The notes below the pieces were generated by a model. That model did not search any database, had not been told where the DNA came from, and saw only the letters and a program-made list of their open reading frames with translations. A DNA stretch of 64,000 bases from contig JAFQFD010000019.1 of NCBI GenBank assembly GCA_017415715.1, positions 43,655-107,654 of the forward strand, written 5' to 3'. Both the position numbers and the translations under genes were made by a program. The stretch comes from Bacteroidales bacterium (lineage in GTDB: Bacteria > Bacteroidota > Bacteroidia > Bacteroidales > UBA932). Below, in pieces: positions 31,418-40,839 of the stretch; the first letter of the stretch is position 1, and the number at the start of each line of letters is the position of its first letter.

Positions 31418-32830
31418 ATGAAAAGAATAATCAATTATCTTCTTGCTGCGGCGTGTGTCCTTTTCGCAGCATCATGCGAAAAGACTCCTGAGGCCGCAAA
31501 ACTCGAGATTCTTACCAGCACTATAGCAGAAAGCGCAGTGTTCGGCGAGAATGTGGCATTCCTGGTCGGAGTTCCGGCAACGGCAGACGTGACCAGTGTG
31601 ACAGCAGCCCTCATCAAGGACGGAAAGCAGCTCGCAAGTGAGACAATCAGGATCAGCGAGGTGTCTTCATATTCTCCAGACGCAATCAACGGGGGCCTTC
31701 AGATTCCATACACCAAGAACATCGCTGACGGTGAGTATGACGTGATGTTCGTGGCTACGGGCAAGAGCGAACGCGCTGAAAAGACTGTCAAAATCAATCT
31801 TGCACATCCTGAGTTCAAGAAAGTGGAGTTTGTTGCAGGCGCTGACAAGTTCGAACTCTTCAAGTCAGATGCAGCTTCACCTCTTGAGGAAAACAAATGG
31901 TCATATACCGGTGCGCTTCCGGCATCGCTCTCAGGTCACTTCGAGGCTGCAGACGCAGCTGGAACGAAGTATGTATTCGGCGGAAGCAGCGTTGACAATG
32001 TGGAGTTCAGCAATTCTGCTGACATGGATCTCTACAGCTACGACGAGGCTATTCCTCAGGGAACGATTTCATTCGATGTCGTTTCATTTGCTGTGACATA
32101 TCCTCTAGAGGCCATGTGGGTTGAGGTCCCTGCAACAACAGACCCTGCATATCCTGGAACAATAGAGGTTGATTTCAAGAAGGGCCAGGTTGTGGGCTTC
32201 AAGGGAGCCGGCGATCTCTGGATCGACGTTGACTTCTTCGACAACAACGGTGACGGAACTCACACATTCCGCGCTGAGGGCGGCAAGTACAGGCTCACCA
32301 ACCAGGCTGACTGGGGCTCGCTCCGCACAGAGAGGCTTTCTGCAAACGGAGATCTTGCAACATTCGGATGGGACGACTCCGGCAACATTACAGTAAACGA
32401 GGCGATATGGTGCCTCGGCAACTACAACTTCGGAAAGCCGGATATGCGCACAATCCGTGACGGACGTGTATTCTCTGATTGGGAGACATACGACGCATAT
32501 TGCATGGCAAAGATTGATGACTTCAAGTACCAGATCACTCTCCGTGTATACAACATGGCGTCATACAAGTTCTTCTGCACCAAGCTCAACTGGGGTGACA
32601 TCTATGGAACTCAGTACGACATGACAAACACCAACCTTAACGGTCTTACAAACATCTATGCTAATGTCCTTGTCGGCAACGGAAACTTCCAGCAGGGAAT
32701 GAGCCCGACTGACCCTAATGCGATCATGTATCCTGAGGAGGGTATCGTAATCCGCTTCACATTCGACGTGACTAATCCGCAGGGTATCGTCGTTACTGCA
32801 GAAGACGTTACATCTCAGAACCTTATGTAA
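31418..32830 (+). CDS. SusE/SusF-like outer-membrane lipoprotein
   Basis: The 470-residue protein begins with a lipoprotein signal (ACVLFAASCEK, Cys20 lipid site). An Ig-like N-terminal region follows (to about residue 130), then beta-rich domains with a C-terminal segment typical of SusE/SusF-type surface glycan-binding proteins (DLWIDVDFFDNNGDGTHTF, then FGWDDSGNITVNEA). Such proteins sit at the cell surface and bind starch-like or other glycans. It is first in the operon with GH65, SusC and SusD (gap of 6 nt to GH65). This order, with the binding protein before SusC/SusD, is unusual. Confidence 0.75.
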   Translation: MKRIINYLLAAACVLFAASCEKTPEAAKLEILTSTIAESAVFGENVAFLVGVPATADVTSVTAALIKDGKQLASETIRISEVSSYSPDAINGGLQIPYTKNIADGEYDVMFVATGKSERAEKTVKINLAHPEFKKVEFVAGADKFELFKSDAASPLEENKWSYTGALPASLSGHFEAADAAGTKYVFGGSSVDNVEFSNSADMDLYSYDEAIPQGTISFDVVSFAVTYPLEAMWVEVPATTDPAYPGTIEVDFKKGQVVGFKGAGDLWIDVDFFDNNGDGTHTFRAEGGKYRLTNQADWGSLRTERLSANGDLATFGWDDSGNITVNEAIWCLGNYNFGKPDMRTIRDGRVFSDWETYDAYCMAKIDDFKYQITLRVYNMASYKFFCTKLNWGDIYGTQYDMTNTNLNGLTNIYANVLVGNGNFQQGMSPTDPNAIMYPEEGIVIRFTFDVTNPQGIVVTAEDVTSQNLM

Positions 32831-32836
32831 TCCCCT

Positions 32837-34855
32837 ATGAGGAAACTCGTATCACTCCTCGCCTTCCTGAGCCTGGCCCTGACGGCCCTGGCTCAGGAAG
32901 GCTGGGTTATGGAGGCGACGTCCCGCAAGGACTATAACGGCGCGACAATGGCGAACGGCCGTCTTGGCGTCGTGACCGACGACAGGCCGTTCACAGCCCG
33001 TGAGATAGTCCTCGCCGGCGTTTTCGACAAGGAAGGCTACAACGGTGTAAGCCGTGTGGCGCGTGGTCCGGTGTTCCTGAACATGGAACTGACCGTGGAC
33101 GGAAAGAAGGTGGAAGACAAGGATTTCTCAGGATGGAGCCAGGTCTTCGACATGCGCAAGGCCCGTCTGACCACCAATGTCTCGCTCAAGGGCAAGGCGT
33201 CGTTCCGCTACACTGTGATGGCGTTGAGGCATCTGCCGTATAACGCGATGTCGGTTGTTGAGGTCACTCCGGAGAAGGATATCACCCTCAAGGTGGAGAA
33301 TGTCTATGGCATTCCGGAGGAGATGAGCGACGCGCAGGCGAGCTTCGGCGAGGGCGCGCAGCTGGTCTACCAGCTCAATGCCGCGACCCGCACAAAGATG
33401 CATCGCGTGAGCTCGTCGTCAATGTTCATGTTTGACGGAGAAGAGCCTCAGGTGCGCAGGATCAAGGGTGAAGGCCGCGACGGAATGTGGTTTTCGGTAC
33501 GCTTGAAGAAAGGGGAGACCTATCGCTTCGCTCTTGTGGGAGCGGTGTGCTCTACTCAGGATTTCAAGGACCCCGTGAACGAGTCCAAGCGCTTCGCGAC
33601 ATTTGCCTATAAGTCAAGCATAGACTACCTGCTCGGGCAGCATTATGCTGCATGGGAGGAGCTGTGGAAGGGAGATGTCATCATAGAAGGCGATCTTGAG
33701 AGCCAGCTCGACATCCGTCATGCCCTCTATCAGCTTTATTCCATAACCCGCGACAACTGCCCGGTGGGCATAGCTCCGATGGGTCTTTCGTCAAGCGAAG
33801 GATATAACGGCCACTATTTCTGGGATACGGAACTGTGGATGTATCCGCCGATCCTTGTCATGAATCCGGAGGCAGGACGCTCGCTCATGGACTATCGTGC
33901 GAACTGTCTTCCGCAGGCAAGGCAGAACGCCCTGAATCACGGCTACAAGGGTGCGCAGTACCCTTGGGAGGCCGATACTTCAGGCGAGGAATGCACTCCT
34001 GTATGGGCCTTGACAGGCACATATGAGCATCATATCACAGCCGATGTGGGCATAGCCATGTGGCAGTACTACTGCGTGACCCGCGACAGGGAATGGCTCC
34101 TGGAGCAGGGCTGGCCTGTGCTTAAGGCTGTAGCGGAGTTCTGGGTGAGCCGTGTCCATAGGAATGAAGACGGATCATACTCGATCATAAACGTGGTCGG
34201 AGCAGATGAATATGCTGAGAATGTCGATGACAACGCATTCACCAACGGCGCTGCAAAGCGCGTCCTGCGAGACGTGACAAAGGCGGCCGAGGTCCTCGGC
34301 AAGCCGGTGGACCCTCGATGGATGGAGATTTCGGACAATCTCGTGTTCACATATGACGCCGACGGAGTGACCATGGAGTATACAGGCTATGACGGCCGTC
34401 TCATCAAGCAGACCGACGTGAACATGCTGGCATATCCTCTCGGCGTCGTGACAGATCCCGGTCAGACTCTTCGTGACATCAACTACTATTTTGACAGGAT
34501 AGACCCGAACGGCCCGGCCATGAGCAACGCGATAATCGCAGTGCTGCATGCCCGTCTCGGCGATCCCGAGACTGCCTTCAAGGTCTTCAAGAAGAGCTAC
34601 ACCGACAAGCTCAGGCCTCCTTTCGGAGTGCTTTCGGAGAATGCCAACAATTCCCGCGTGTCATTCGCGACAGGACTGGGCGGCATCCTCCAGAGTGTCA
34701 TCTTCGGATTTGCCGGAGTGGATATCACTGAAGACGGCATAATCCAGCTTCCGACACGCCTTCCTTCACATTGGAGATCCCTGACGGTGACAGGAGTGGG
34801 CGTGGATAAGCAGACGTTCAGAGTGGAAAACCCTGACTATAAGACAACTAAATAA
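32837..34855 (+). CDS. secreted glycoside hydrolase family 65 protein
   Basis: The 672-residue protein has a signal peptide (LVSLLAFLSLALTALAQ). It then follows the GH65 plan: beta-sandwich, then an (alpha/alpha)6 barrel with GYNGHYFWDTELWMYPP, ALTGTYEHHITADVG and the acid motif VVGADEYAENVDDNAFTN (catalytic Glu). A short C-terminal beta domain ends it. GH65 includes phosphorylases and hydrolases acting on alpha-glucosides such as trehalose, kojibiose and glucosylgalactosyl-hydroxylysine. Export argues for a hydrolase, because phosphate-dependent enzymes usually stay in the cytoplasm. It lies between a SusE/F-like gene and susC, 8 nt apart. Confidence 0.88.
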   Translation: MRKLVSLLAFLSLALTALAQEGWVMEATSRKDYNGATMANGRLGVVTDDRPFTAREIVLAGVFDKEGYNGVSRVARGPVFLNMELTVDGKKVEDKDFSGWSQVFDMRKARLTTNVSLKGKASFRYTVMALRHLPYNAMSVVEVTPEKDITLKVENVYGIPEEMSDAQASFGEGAQLVYQLNAATRTKMHRVSSSSMFMFDGEEPQVRRIKGEGRDGMWFSVRLKKGETYRFALVGAVCSTQDFKDPVNESKRFATFAYKSSIDYLLGQHYAAWEELWKGDVIIEGDLESQLDIRHALYQLYSITRDNCPVGIAPMGLSSSEGYNGHYFWDTELWMYPPILVMNPEAGRSLMDYRANCLPQARQNALNHGYKGAQYPWEADTSGEECTPVWALTGTYEHHITADVGIAMWQYYCVTRDREWLLEQGWPVLKAVAEFWVSRVHRNEDGSYSIINVVGADEYAENVDDNAFTNGAAKRVLRDVTKAAEVLGKPVDPRWMEISDNLVFTYDADGVTMEYTGYDGRLIKQTDVNMLAYPLGVVTDPGQTLRDINYYFDRIDPNGPAMSNAIIAVLHARLGDPETAFKVFKKSYTDKLRPPFGVLSENANNSRVSFATGLGGILQSVIFGFAGVDITEDGIIQLPTRLPSHWRSLTVTGVGVDKQTFRVENPDYKTTK

Positions 34856-34863
34856 TCAAACCT

Positions 34864-37800
34864 ATGACTATCAGACATTATCTGGCCGTGCTTGCGGCTG
34901 CGATACTGACTTTGGCCGGAGCGTCAGCAGCTTATGCTGCGGACGGTCCCGGCAATGTGAAGGTCTCAGGAAAGATCATAGACGAGGCAGGCGTGCCTGT
35001 CATAGGCATCGCCGTCATCTCGTCTGACGGATCGAACGGAACCATCACCAACGACGCCGGTCTGTTCTACATCACTGTTCCCGAGGGAGACGTGCTGACC
35101 GTGACCGGCATCGGCTATCAGGACGAGAAGGTCGCCCTTGACGGCAGGACCGAGCTCCTTATCAGGATGAAGACCGACACGGTCCTTGAAGAGGCGGTTC
35201 TTGTGGGATTCGGCACTCAGAAGAAGGAGAGCGTCATCGGAGCGATCGCTTCCATAGCTCCTGAAACCTTGGCTACAAATCAGACTGCAAACCTCTCCAA
35301 TGCGCTTGCCGGACAGATTGCCGGCGTGATCGGCGTGCAGCGTTCCGGTGAGCCCGGCTACGATGCTTCAGACTTCTGGATCCGCGGTATCAACACATTC
35401 GGAGCGAGCTCCAATCCTCTCGTGATCGTCGACGGTGTCGAGCGGTCCCTCGACCAGCTCTCGCCTGAGGAGATCGAGTCATTCTCTGTGCTCAAGGACG
35501 CGTCAGCGACCGCCATCTATGGCGTGCGCGGAGCGAACGGAGCCATTGTGGTGAAGACCAAGCGTGGTTCTGTCGGAAAGGCAAAAGTGAACATCAAGGC
35601 GGACTACGGTGTGACCAATCCGCTCAAGATCGCTGATTTTGTAGACGGAGCGAAGCATATGGAGGTCATCAATGCTGCTGCGGCGCTTTCGGGAATGGGG
35701 GAGCAGTTCTCTCAGACTCAGATCAAAAATACACGAGAAGGCGTCGATCCGGACCTCTTCCCTTCGACAGACTGGCTTGACCTGGTTACGAACAACTTTG
35801 CTACAAACTCGCATATCAGCGCCGATGTCAGCGGAGGTACGGAGCTTCTCCGCTACCGCTTCATCCTCGGCGTATTCAATGAGTCCGGAATCATAGCGAC
35901 CGATCCGACAGCAGCCTTCGACTCGGAGCTCAAGCTCACGAAATACAATGTGCGAAGCAACATAGACCTGAACATTACCAAGTCTACGCTCTTCACATTC
36001 AGCCTCGGAGGCTACATGCAGGACAGGCATGCCCCTGGCTCCAACGTGAGCAGCATCCTTCAGTATGCACTCGAGATTCCGCCGATCGTACATCCGGCTG
36101 TGTATTCCAATGGAAAATTCCCTATCCAGTCCAACCGCGCCAATCCATATGTGATGGCAACCCAGACCGGATACAAGGACAACTACAAGTCGCAGCTGCA
36201 GAGCGTCGCGACCATAGACCAGGACTTCGGAATGCTCTGGGAGCCTCTCCAGGGTCTTCATGCCAAGGTGACATTCTCCTTTGACGTGTATCAGGACTAT
36301 TGGTCAGAGCGTACCAGAAGGCCGACCTATTATTATGCCACAGGCCGCGACGAGAACGGCGAGCTCCTGATGGAGATCGTATCTACCGGAGACGAGTTCC
36401 TCGGCTTCTCGAAATCGTTCGGAGGCAGCAGGAGCACATATTTCGAGGTTCCTGTGTCATATAACCGCTCGTTCGACAAGCATAGCGTGGATGCCCTCCT
36501 CGTGTGGAACATGCGCAGCTATGTGGACCAGAATGCCTCATCGGCCATCTACTCGTTCCCATACCGCCATGCCGGCCTTGCAGGCCGTCTGGCGTATGAC
36601 TACGACAACCGCTACTTCGCCGAATTCAACTTCGGATACAACGGCTCCGAGAACTTCGCCAAGAAATACCGCTATGGCTTCTTCCCTTCAGGTGCGATCG
36701 GCTGGATGGTATCCAACGAGCCTTGGATGGACGGCGTGAAGCATATCATCTCGCAGCTCCGCGTCCGCGGATCCATGGGTATTGCCGGCAATGACCAGAT
36801 ATCCGGCGGACGTCGCTTCGGCTATCTGACCACAATCAACGGCTCGGCAGGCGGACACAGCTTCGGTGACAACAACAGCGTGTCATATCCTGGAGTCGCT
36901 GAGGACCAGTTCGGTGTTCCGGACCTTACGTGGGAGACTGCAACCAAGACCAACATCGGTTTCGACCTCGGTCTCTTCGACGCCTTGAATCTCACGGTGG
37001 ATTACTTCACTGAGGTCCGCAAGGACATCTTCATGCAGAGGAAGATATTCCCTGAGACATCAGGTTTCCAGAACGCTCCATACGCAAATTATGGCAAGGT
37101 GTTCAACAGGGGTGTGGACGCGTCCCTGACCTTCAACAAGGCATTCTCGCGTGACACATACCTGTCGGTGATGGCTAACTTCACATACGCTCATAACACT
37201 ATCCTGGAGTATGATGAGGCGGCCGGCATCGTCGGCACTACACGTGCCCGCACAGGCAACAGCATCAACCAGAACTACGGTCTGGAATCACTAGGTCTCT
37301 ATACGGATGACGACTTCCTTGATCCTGTGGCCGGAACCCTCAAGCCGGGCCTTCCGCAGCCATCATGGGGCAAGGTAAGGCCGGGAGACATCAAGTATGC
37401 CGACCTCACAGCTGACGGCAAGATCAACGAGGAGGACGTGACAGCGATCGGCGGCTCTTCAGTCCCGGAGATCGTATACGGATTCGGTTTCTCGTTCCGT
37501 CACAAGGGATTTGACATCAGCGCGCTCTTCCAGGGTGTCGCGATGACTGATTTCGTGGTCGGTGGAGACTATGACGATGCCCGCAACCAGTATTATATCC
37601 CGGGTGCCGGCTCCGGCGCCGTGGCCAACATCCTCGCCAATGTAGATGACAGGTGGACACCAGAAAATCCTTCGCAGGATGTGTTCTGGCCAAGACTTTC
37701 TCTCGGTGTGAACGAGAACAACAGCCAGTCTTCGAGCTGGTGGCTCAAGGACGGCTCTTTCATGCGTCTGAAGAATTTCGAGATGGGATATACATTCCTC

Positions 37801-37977
37801 AGAAAGGGAATGGGCAAGGACAGGGCTGTGAACAACCTCCGCGTGTTTGTCAGGGGTACAAACCTCTTCACACTCTCCAGATTCGACCTCTGGGATCCGG
37901 AGCTGGCAGGCTTCGGCTTCGCCGCTTACCCTATCTCAAGAGTGGTTTCAGTGGGTCTTGACATTTCATTCAACTAA
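34864..37977 (+). CDS. SusC/RagA-family TonB-dependent outer-membrane transporter
   Basis: The 1037-residue transporter starts with a signal peptide (LAVLAAAILTLAGASAAYAA). An N-terminal carboxypeptidase-like extension follows (VKVSGKIIDEAGVPVIGIAV), then a TonB box region (EEAVLVGFGTQKKESVIGAI). The plug has the SusC signature GVRGANGAIVVKTKRG, followed by a long beta barrel ending in VVSVGLDISFN with terminal aromatic residue spacing. It imports oligosaccharides with its SusD partner 12 nt downstream. Unlike the copy at 63304 it lacks an STN domain, so it is not of the sigma/anti-sigma signalling type. Confidence 0.95.
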   Translation: MTIRHYLAVLAAAILTLAGASAAYAADGPGNVKVSGKIIDEAGVPVIGIAVISSDGSNGTITNDAGLFYITVPEGDVLTVTGIGYQDEKVALDGRTELLIRMKTDTVLEEAVLVGFGTQKKESVIGAIASIAPETLATNQTANLSNALAGQIAGVIGVQRSGEPGYDASDFWIRGINTFGASSNPLVIVDGVERSLDQLSPEEIESFSVLKDASATAIYGVRGANGAIVVKTKRGSVGKAKVNIKADYGVTNPLKIADFVDGAKHMEVINAAAALSGMGEQFSQTQIKNTREGVDPDLFPSTDWLDLVTNNFATNSHISADVSGGTELLRYRFILGVFNESGIIATDPTAAFDSELKLTKYNVRSNIDLNITKSTLFTFSLGGYMQDRHAPGSNVSSILQYALEIPPIVHPAVYSNGKFPIQSNRANPYVMATQTGYKDNYKSQLQSVATIDQDFGMLWEPLQGLHAKVTFSFDVYQDYWSERTRRPTYYYATGRDENGELLMEIVSTGDEFLGFSKSFGGSRSTYFEVPVSYNRSFDKHSVDALLVWNMRSYVDQNASSAIYSFPYRHAGLAGRLAYDYDNRYFAEFNFGYNGSENFAKKYRYGFFPSGAIGWMVSNEPWMDGVKHIISQLRVRGSMGIAGNDQISGGRRFGYLTTINGSAGGHSFGDNNSVSYPGVAEDQFGVPDLTWETATKTNIGFDLGLFDALNLTVDYFTEVRKDIFMQRKIFPETSGFQNAPYANYGKVFNRGVDASLTFNKAFSRDTYLSVMANFTYAHNTILEYDEAAGIVGTTRARTGNSINQNYGLESLGLYTDDDFLDPVAGTLKPGLPQPSWGKVRPGDIKYADLTADGKINEEDVTAIGGSSVPEIVYGFGFSFRHKGFDISALFQGVAMTDFVVGGDYDDARNQYYIPGAGSGAVANILANVDDRWTPENPSQDVFWPRLSLGVNENNSQSSSWWLKDGSFMRLKNFEMGYTFLRKGMGKDRAVNNLRVFVRGTNLFTLSRFDLWDPELAGFGFAAYPISRVVSVGLDISFN

Positions 37978-37989
37978 AACAGGCTTGTT

Positions 37990-39816
37990 ATGAGAAAGAC
38001 AATATATATAATAATATGTGCATTCGCCCTCACTTCCGTTGCGGGCTGTGGCTATCTTGATCAGGAGCCTGACGACCTCATCACCGAGGATATGGTCTTC
38101 AACGATGTGGTGAAGACCAACGGATGGCTTGCCAACATCTACAGCTACCTTCCTGACCCATACATGGGCTGGAACATGAAATATGGTCTCAATACGCTTG
38201 CTGATGACGTCCAGATCCCTCTCGAATGGTCGGGATTCGGATGGTGGACGGCTTCGGCCATGAAGGGAAACTGGAGTGCCACTTCCAATTATTTCGACCT
38301 TTGGGGAGACGTATACAAGGCGGTCCGCGCTTCATATATCTTCCAGGAGAAGGCAAAGCCGCTCGGTTCCGAGCAGACTGCCGAGGATGTGGCTTCCATG
38401 AAGCTGCAGGCCCGTTTCCTGGTTGCATACTACTATGCCCAGATGCTTGAGTTCTATGGCTCGTTCCCTCTCGTGACGCAGTATTATGACATAGATTCCA
38501 CATATGAGGAACTGATGCTTGAGCGCACTCCTTTCGAGGAGATAGTGGAGTGGCTTGACGCGGAGCTTCTCGACCTTGCAGAGCAGCTTCCGCTGCAGAT
38601 AAAGAACATGTCCGAGGACTACGGAAGGGCAAGCAAGGGAATGGCCCTTGCGGTCCGCGCCCATGTCCACATGCTTGCGGCGAGTCCGCTCTTCAACGGC
38701 AACAAGATGTATGCGGACATCAGGAATGATGACGGAACACCTCTTTTCCCTCAGACTTATGACAAGGAGAAATGGAAGAGGGCGGCAGACGCCATCAAGG
38801 ATATCTTCGACCTTGGAGTATACTCACTCTACAAGCAGTACAACGAGGACGGCACCCTTGATCCGTTCATGTCATACATGAACATCCATTTTGCGACAGG
38901 CGCTGCAAATCCGGAGCTCATATTCATCAACAACAATTGCAACTACGCCGAGGCTGACCAGAACATGGCCCCTCACGGCTATGGCGACGGTAACGGCGCA
39001 TATGGAGCCACACAGAACCTTGTGGATGCATTCTTCACCCGCAACGGACTTCCTATAGACGAAGATCCGTCGTATGTGGCTCAGGGCTACAGCACAGAGG
39101 ATGTTCATTATCCCAATACTGCGTGGACACGTTCCAATTCAAAGGAGGTCAAGGGACTGGTTACCGAGGCAGGCACACCTAACATGTACTGCAACAGGGA
39201 GCCTCGTTTCTATGTGTCCATCCTCTGGCATCGCGAATATTCGACCCAGATGGAAGGCTTTGTCGACTTCCTCTATGGCGGTGCAAACGGCGGCCCTACA
39301 TACGACTCGCCGCAGTGCGGATACCTCATGCGCAAGCGCCAGCATCCGCAGGCGACAGAGATCGGCAATCAGAACCATCCATACCGCCACGGCATCATCT
39401 TCCGCCTGGGCGAGTTCTACCTCAGCTATGCGGAGGCTATGAACGAGTATTATGGAGATTCTGCCGGAGCAGAGGTTCTTGAGTATGTCAATGCAATCCG
39501 TGAGCGAGCTGGTATTCCTGCGTATGAGGGAACATACACTCAGGCGCAGATGCGCGAGCTCATCCGTCGCGAGCGCCGCATAGAGCTGCTCGACGAGGGC
39601 AAGCGCTACACTGACCTTCGCCGCTGGCTGATTGCCGAGGATGTCTTCAAGGAGCCGATAAGGGGTCTCAATGTCAAGGCGACCACAGACGACGCCTTCT
39701 TCTTCACCCAGCGAAACTTCATGACCCGCTCCTTCGAGAAGAAGAATTACCTGTGGCCGATCCGCCAGACATACATAGACAACAACCCGAAACTCATCCA
39801 GAATCTCGGATATTAA
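37990..39816 (+). CDS. SusD/RagB-family nutrient-binding lipoprotein
   Basis: The 608-residue partner of the SusC above begins with a lipoprotein signal (CAFALTSVAGCGYLDQ). It has the SusD N-terminal pattern DQEPDDLITEDMVFND, TPR-like helices (FLVAYYYAQMLEFYGSFPLV), and the conserved C terminus (IRRERRIELLDEGKRYTDLRR, LWPIRQTYIDNNPKLIQN). It binds the glycan at the cell surface and lids the SusC barrel. It is the last gene of the locus, before a terminator and tRNA-Pro. Confidence 0.95.
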   Translation: MRKTIYIIICAFALTSVAGCGYLDQEPDDLITEDMVFNDVVKTNGWLANIYSYLPDPYMGWNMKYGLNTLADDVQIPLEWSGFGWWTASAMKGNWSATSNYFDLWGDVYKAVRASYIFQEKAKPLGSEQTAEDVASMKLQARFLVAYYYAQMLEFYGSFPLVTQYYDIDSTYEELMLERTPFEEIVEWLDAELLDLAEQLPLQIKNMSEDYGRASKGMALAVRAHVHMLAASPLFNGNKMYADIRNDDGTPLFPQTYDKEKWKRAADAIKDIFDLGVYSLYKQYNEDGTLDPFMSYMNIHFATGAANPELIFINNNCNYAEADQNMAPHGYGDGNGAYGATQNLVDAFFTRNGLPIDEDPSYVAQGYSTEDVHYPNTAWTRSNSKEVKGLVTEAGTPNMYCNREPRFYVSILWHREYSTQMEGFVDFLYGGANGGPTYDSPQCGYLMRKRQHPQATEIGNQNHPYRHGIIFRLGEFYLSYAEAMNEYYGDSAGAEVLEYVNAIRERAGIPAYEGTYTQAQMRELIRRERRIELLDEGKRYTDLRRWLIAEDVFKEPIRGLNVKATTDDAFFFTQRNFMTRSFEKKNYLWPIRQTYIDNNPKLIQNLGY

Positions 39817-39820
39817 ATAA

Positions 39821-39857
39821 AAAAGTGCAAAATTTTTCAAAAAAGTTTTGCACTTTT
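39821..39857 (+). terminator. terminator after susD-like gene
   Basis: AAAAGTGCAAAA (39821-39832) and TTTTGCACTTTT (39846-39857), with A-rich and T-rich flanks, so it may work in both directions. Confidence 0.75.
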
Positions 39858-39869
39858 ATTTTTTGTCCC

Positions 39870-39877
39870 TATATTTG
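39870..39877 (+). promoter_or_regulatory. -7 box for tRNA-Pro
   Basis: TATATTTG, 27 nt before the tRNA 5' end. Confidence 0.65.
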
Positions 39878-39904
39878 CAGTCCCAAATGAAAGGGAACAC
39901 TAAT

Positions 39905-39978
39905 CGGGGTGTGGCGCAGTTGGCTAGCGCATCTGGTTTGGGACCAGAGGGTCCTGTGTTCGAGTCACAGTACCCCGA
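39905..39978 (+). tRNA. tRNA-Pro (anticodon TGG)
   Basis: A 74-nt cloverleaf: acceptor CGGGGTG with TACCCCG, D arm around GCGCAGTTGGCTAGCGC, anticodon stem TCTGG/CCAGA with loop TTTGGGA (TGG anticodon), T arm CTGTGTTCGAGTCACAG, discriminator A. CCA is not encoded. Confidence 0.95.
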
Positions 39979-39982
39979 CAAG

Positions 39983-40011
39983 GCGGAAGCAGAAATGCTT
40001 CCGCTTTTTTT
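39983..40011 (+). terminator. terminator after tRNA-Pro
   Basis: GCGGAAGC (39983-39990) and GCTTCCGC (39997-40004) followed by seven T. Confidence 0.9.
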
Positions 40012-40056
40012 GTGCTTTGGAGGTTGGTTTGTATATTTGTCTAAAATTGTACGGAG

Positions 40057-40713
40057 ATGATACAGGCTAAAGGTATAGAGAAGGCTTTCGGGTCGTTGAA
40101 GGTGCTCAAGGGGATTGATTTCAGTGCGGAGAAGTCGGAGGTTGTGTCGATAATGGGCGCTTCAGGCGCCGGCAAGTCGACACTGCTGCAGATTCTCGGC
40201 ACGCTGTCCACGCCTGATGCCGGCTCTCTTGTGATCGACGGCATCGATGCCCTGCAGCTCAAGGGCAAGTCGATGGCGGAGTTCCGCAACCGCAAGATCG
40301 GTTTCGTGTTCCAGTTCCACCATCTGCTTCCGGAGTTTACGGCTCTCGAGAATGTCATGATTCCGGCGTTTATTGCGGGAAGGCCGAAGGCCGAGGCGGA
40401 AGCTGCGGCGAAGGCGCTGCTGACAGACCTCGGGCTGGGCGAGAGGTTCACCCACAAGCCGTCCGAGCTTTCTGGCGGAGAGCAGCAGAGAGTTGCGATA
40501 GCGCGTGCCCTGATCAACAATCCGTCAGTCCTGTTCGCAGACGAGCCGTCCGGCAATCTCGACTCGAAGACCAAGGAAGAGCTGCACAGACTGTTCTTCA
40601 GTCTCCGTGACAAATATGGTCAGACAATAATAATTGTGACACACGACCCGGACCTCGCCAAAATGTGCGACAGGTCCCTCTACATGGTCGACGGACAGTT
40701 CGTTTCAGAGTAG
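40057..40713 (+). CDS. ABC transporter ATP-binding protein, LolD-like
   Basis: The 218-residue ATPase has Walker [11 protein letters not shown]-loop [18 protein letters not shown], signature [16 protein letters not shown], Walker [13 protein letters not shown] and switch His in IVTHDP. Length and the PEFTALENV and EPSGNLD motifs fit the LolD/MacB subfamily that drives lipoprotein release to the outer membrane or macrolide/peptide export. No membrane partner gene is adjacent. The gene stands alone after tRNA-Pro. LolD is the best guess. Confidence 0.85.
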   Translation: MIQAKGIEKAFGSLKVLKGIDFSAEKSEVVSIMGASGAGKSTLLQILGTLSTPDAGSLVIDGIDALQLKGKSMAEFRNRKIGFVFQFHHLLPEFTALENVMIPAFIAGRPKAEAEAAAKALLTDLGLGERFTHKPSELSGGEQQRVAIARALINNPSVLFADEPSGNLDSKTKEELHRLFFSLRDKYGQTIIIVTHDPDLAKMCDRSLYMVDGQFVSE

Positions 40714-40839
40714 GGGACTGCCCGGACGTAAATTGTAATTGTCTTATAACCAGACAGTTGAATGTTTGAGGGTCGGTGAAAATAATGACCCTGGAATTGT
40801 TAAGGTGTTTATTTTCAGCAAGTTAAACAAAACGCTCAG

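Noticed and set aside
35503-36261. Minus-strand open frame of 252 codons inside susC
   Set aside because: It is antisense to a conserved SusC barrel and has no recognisable domain.
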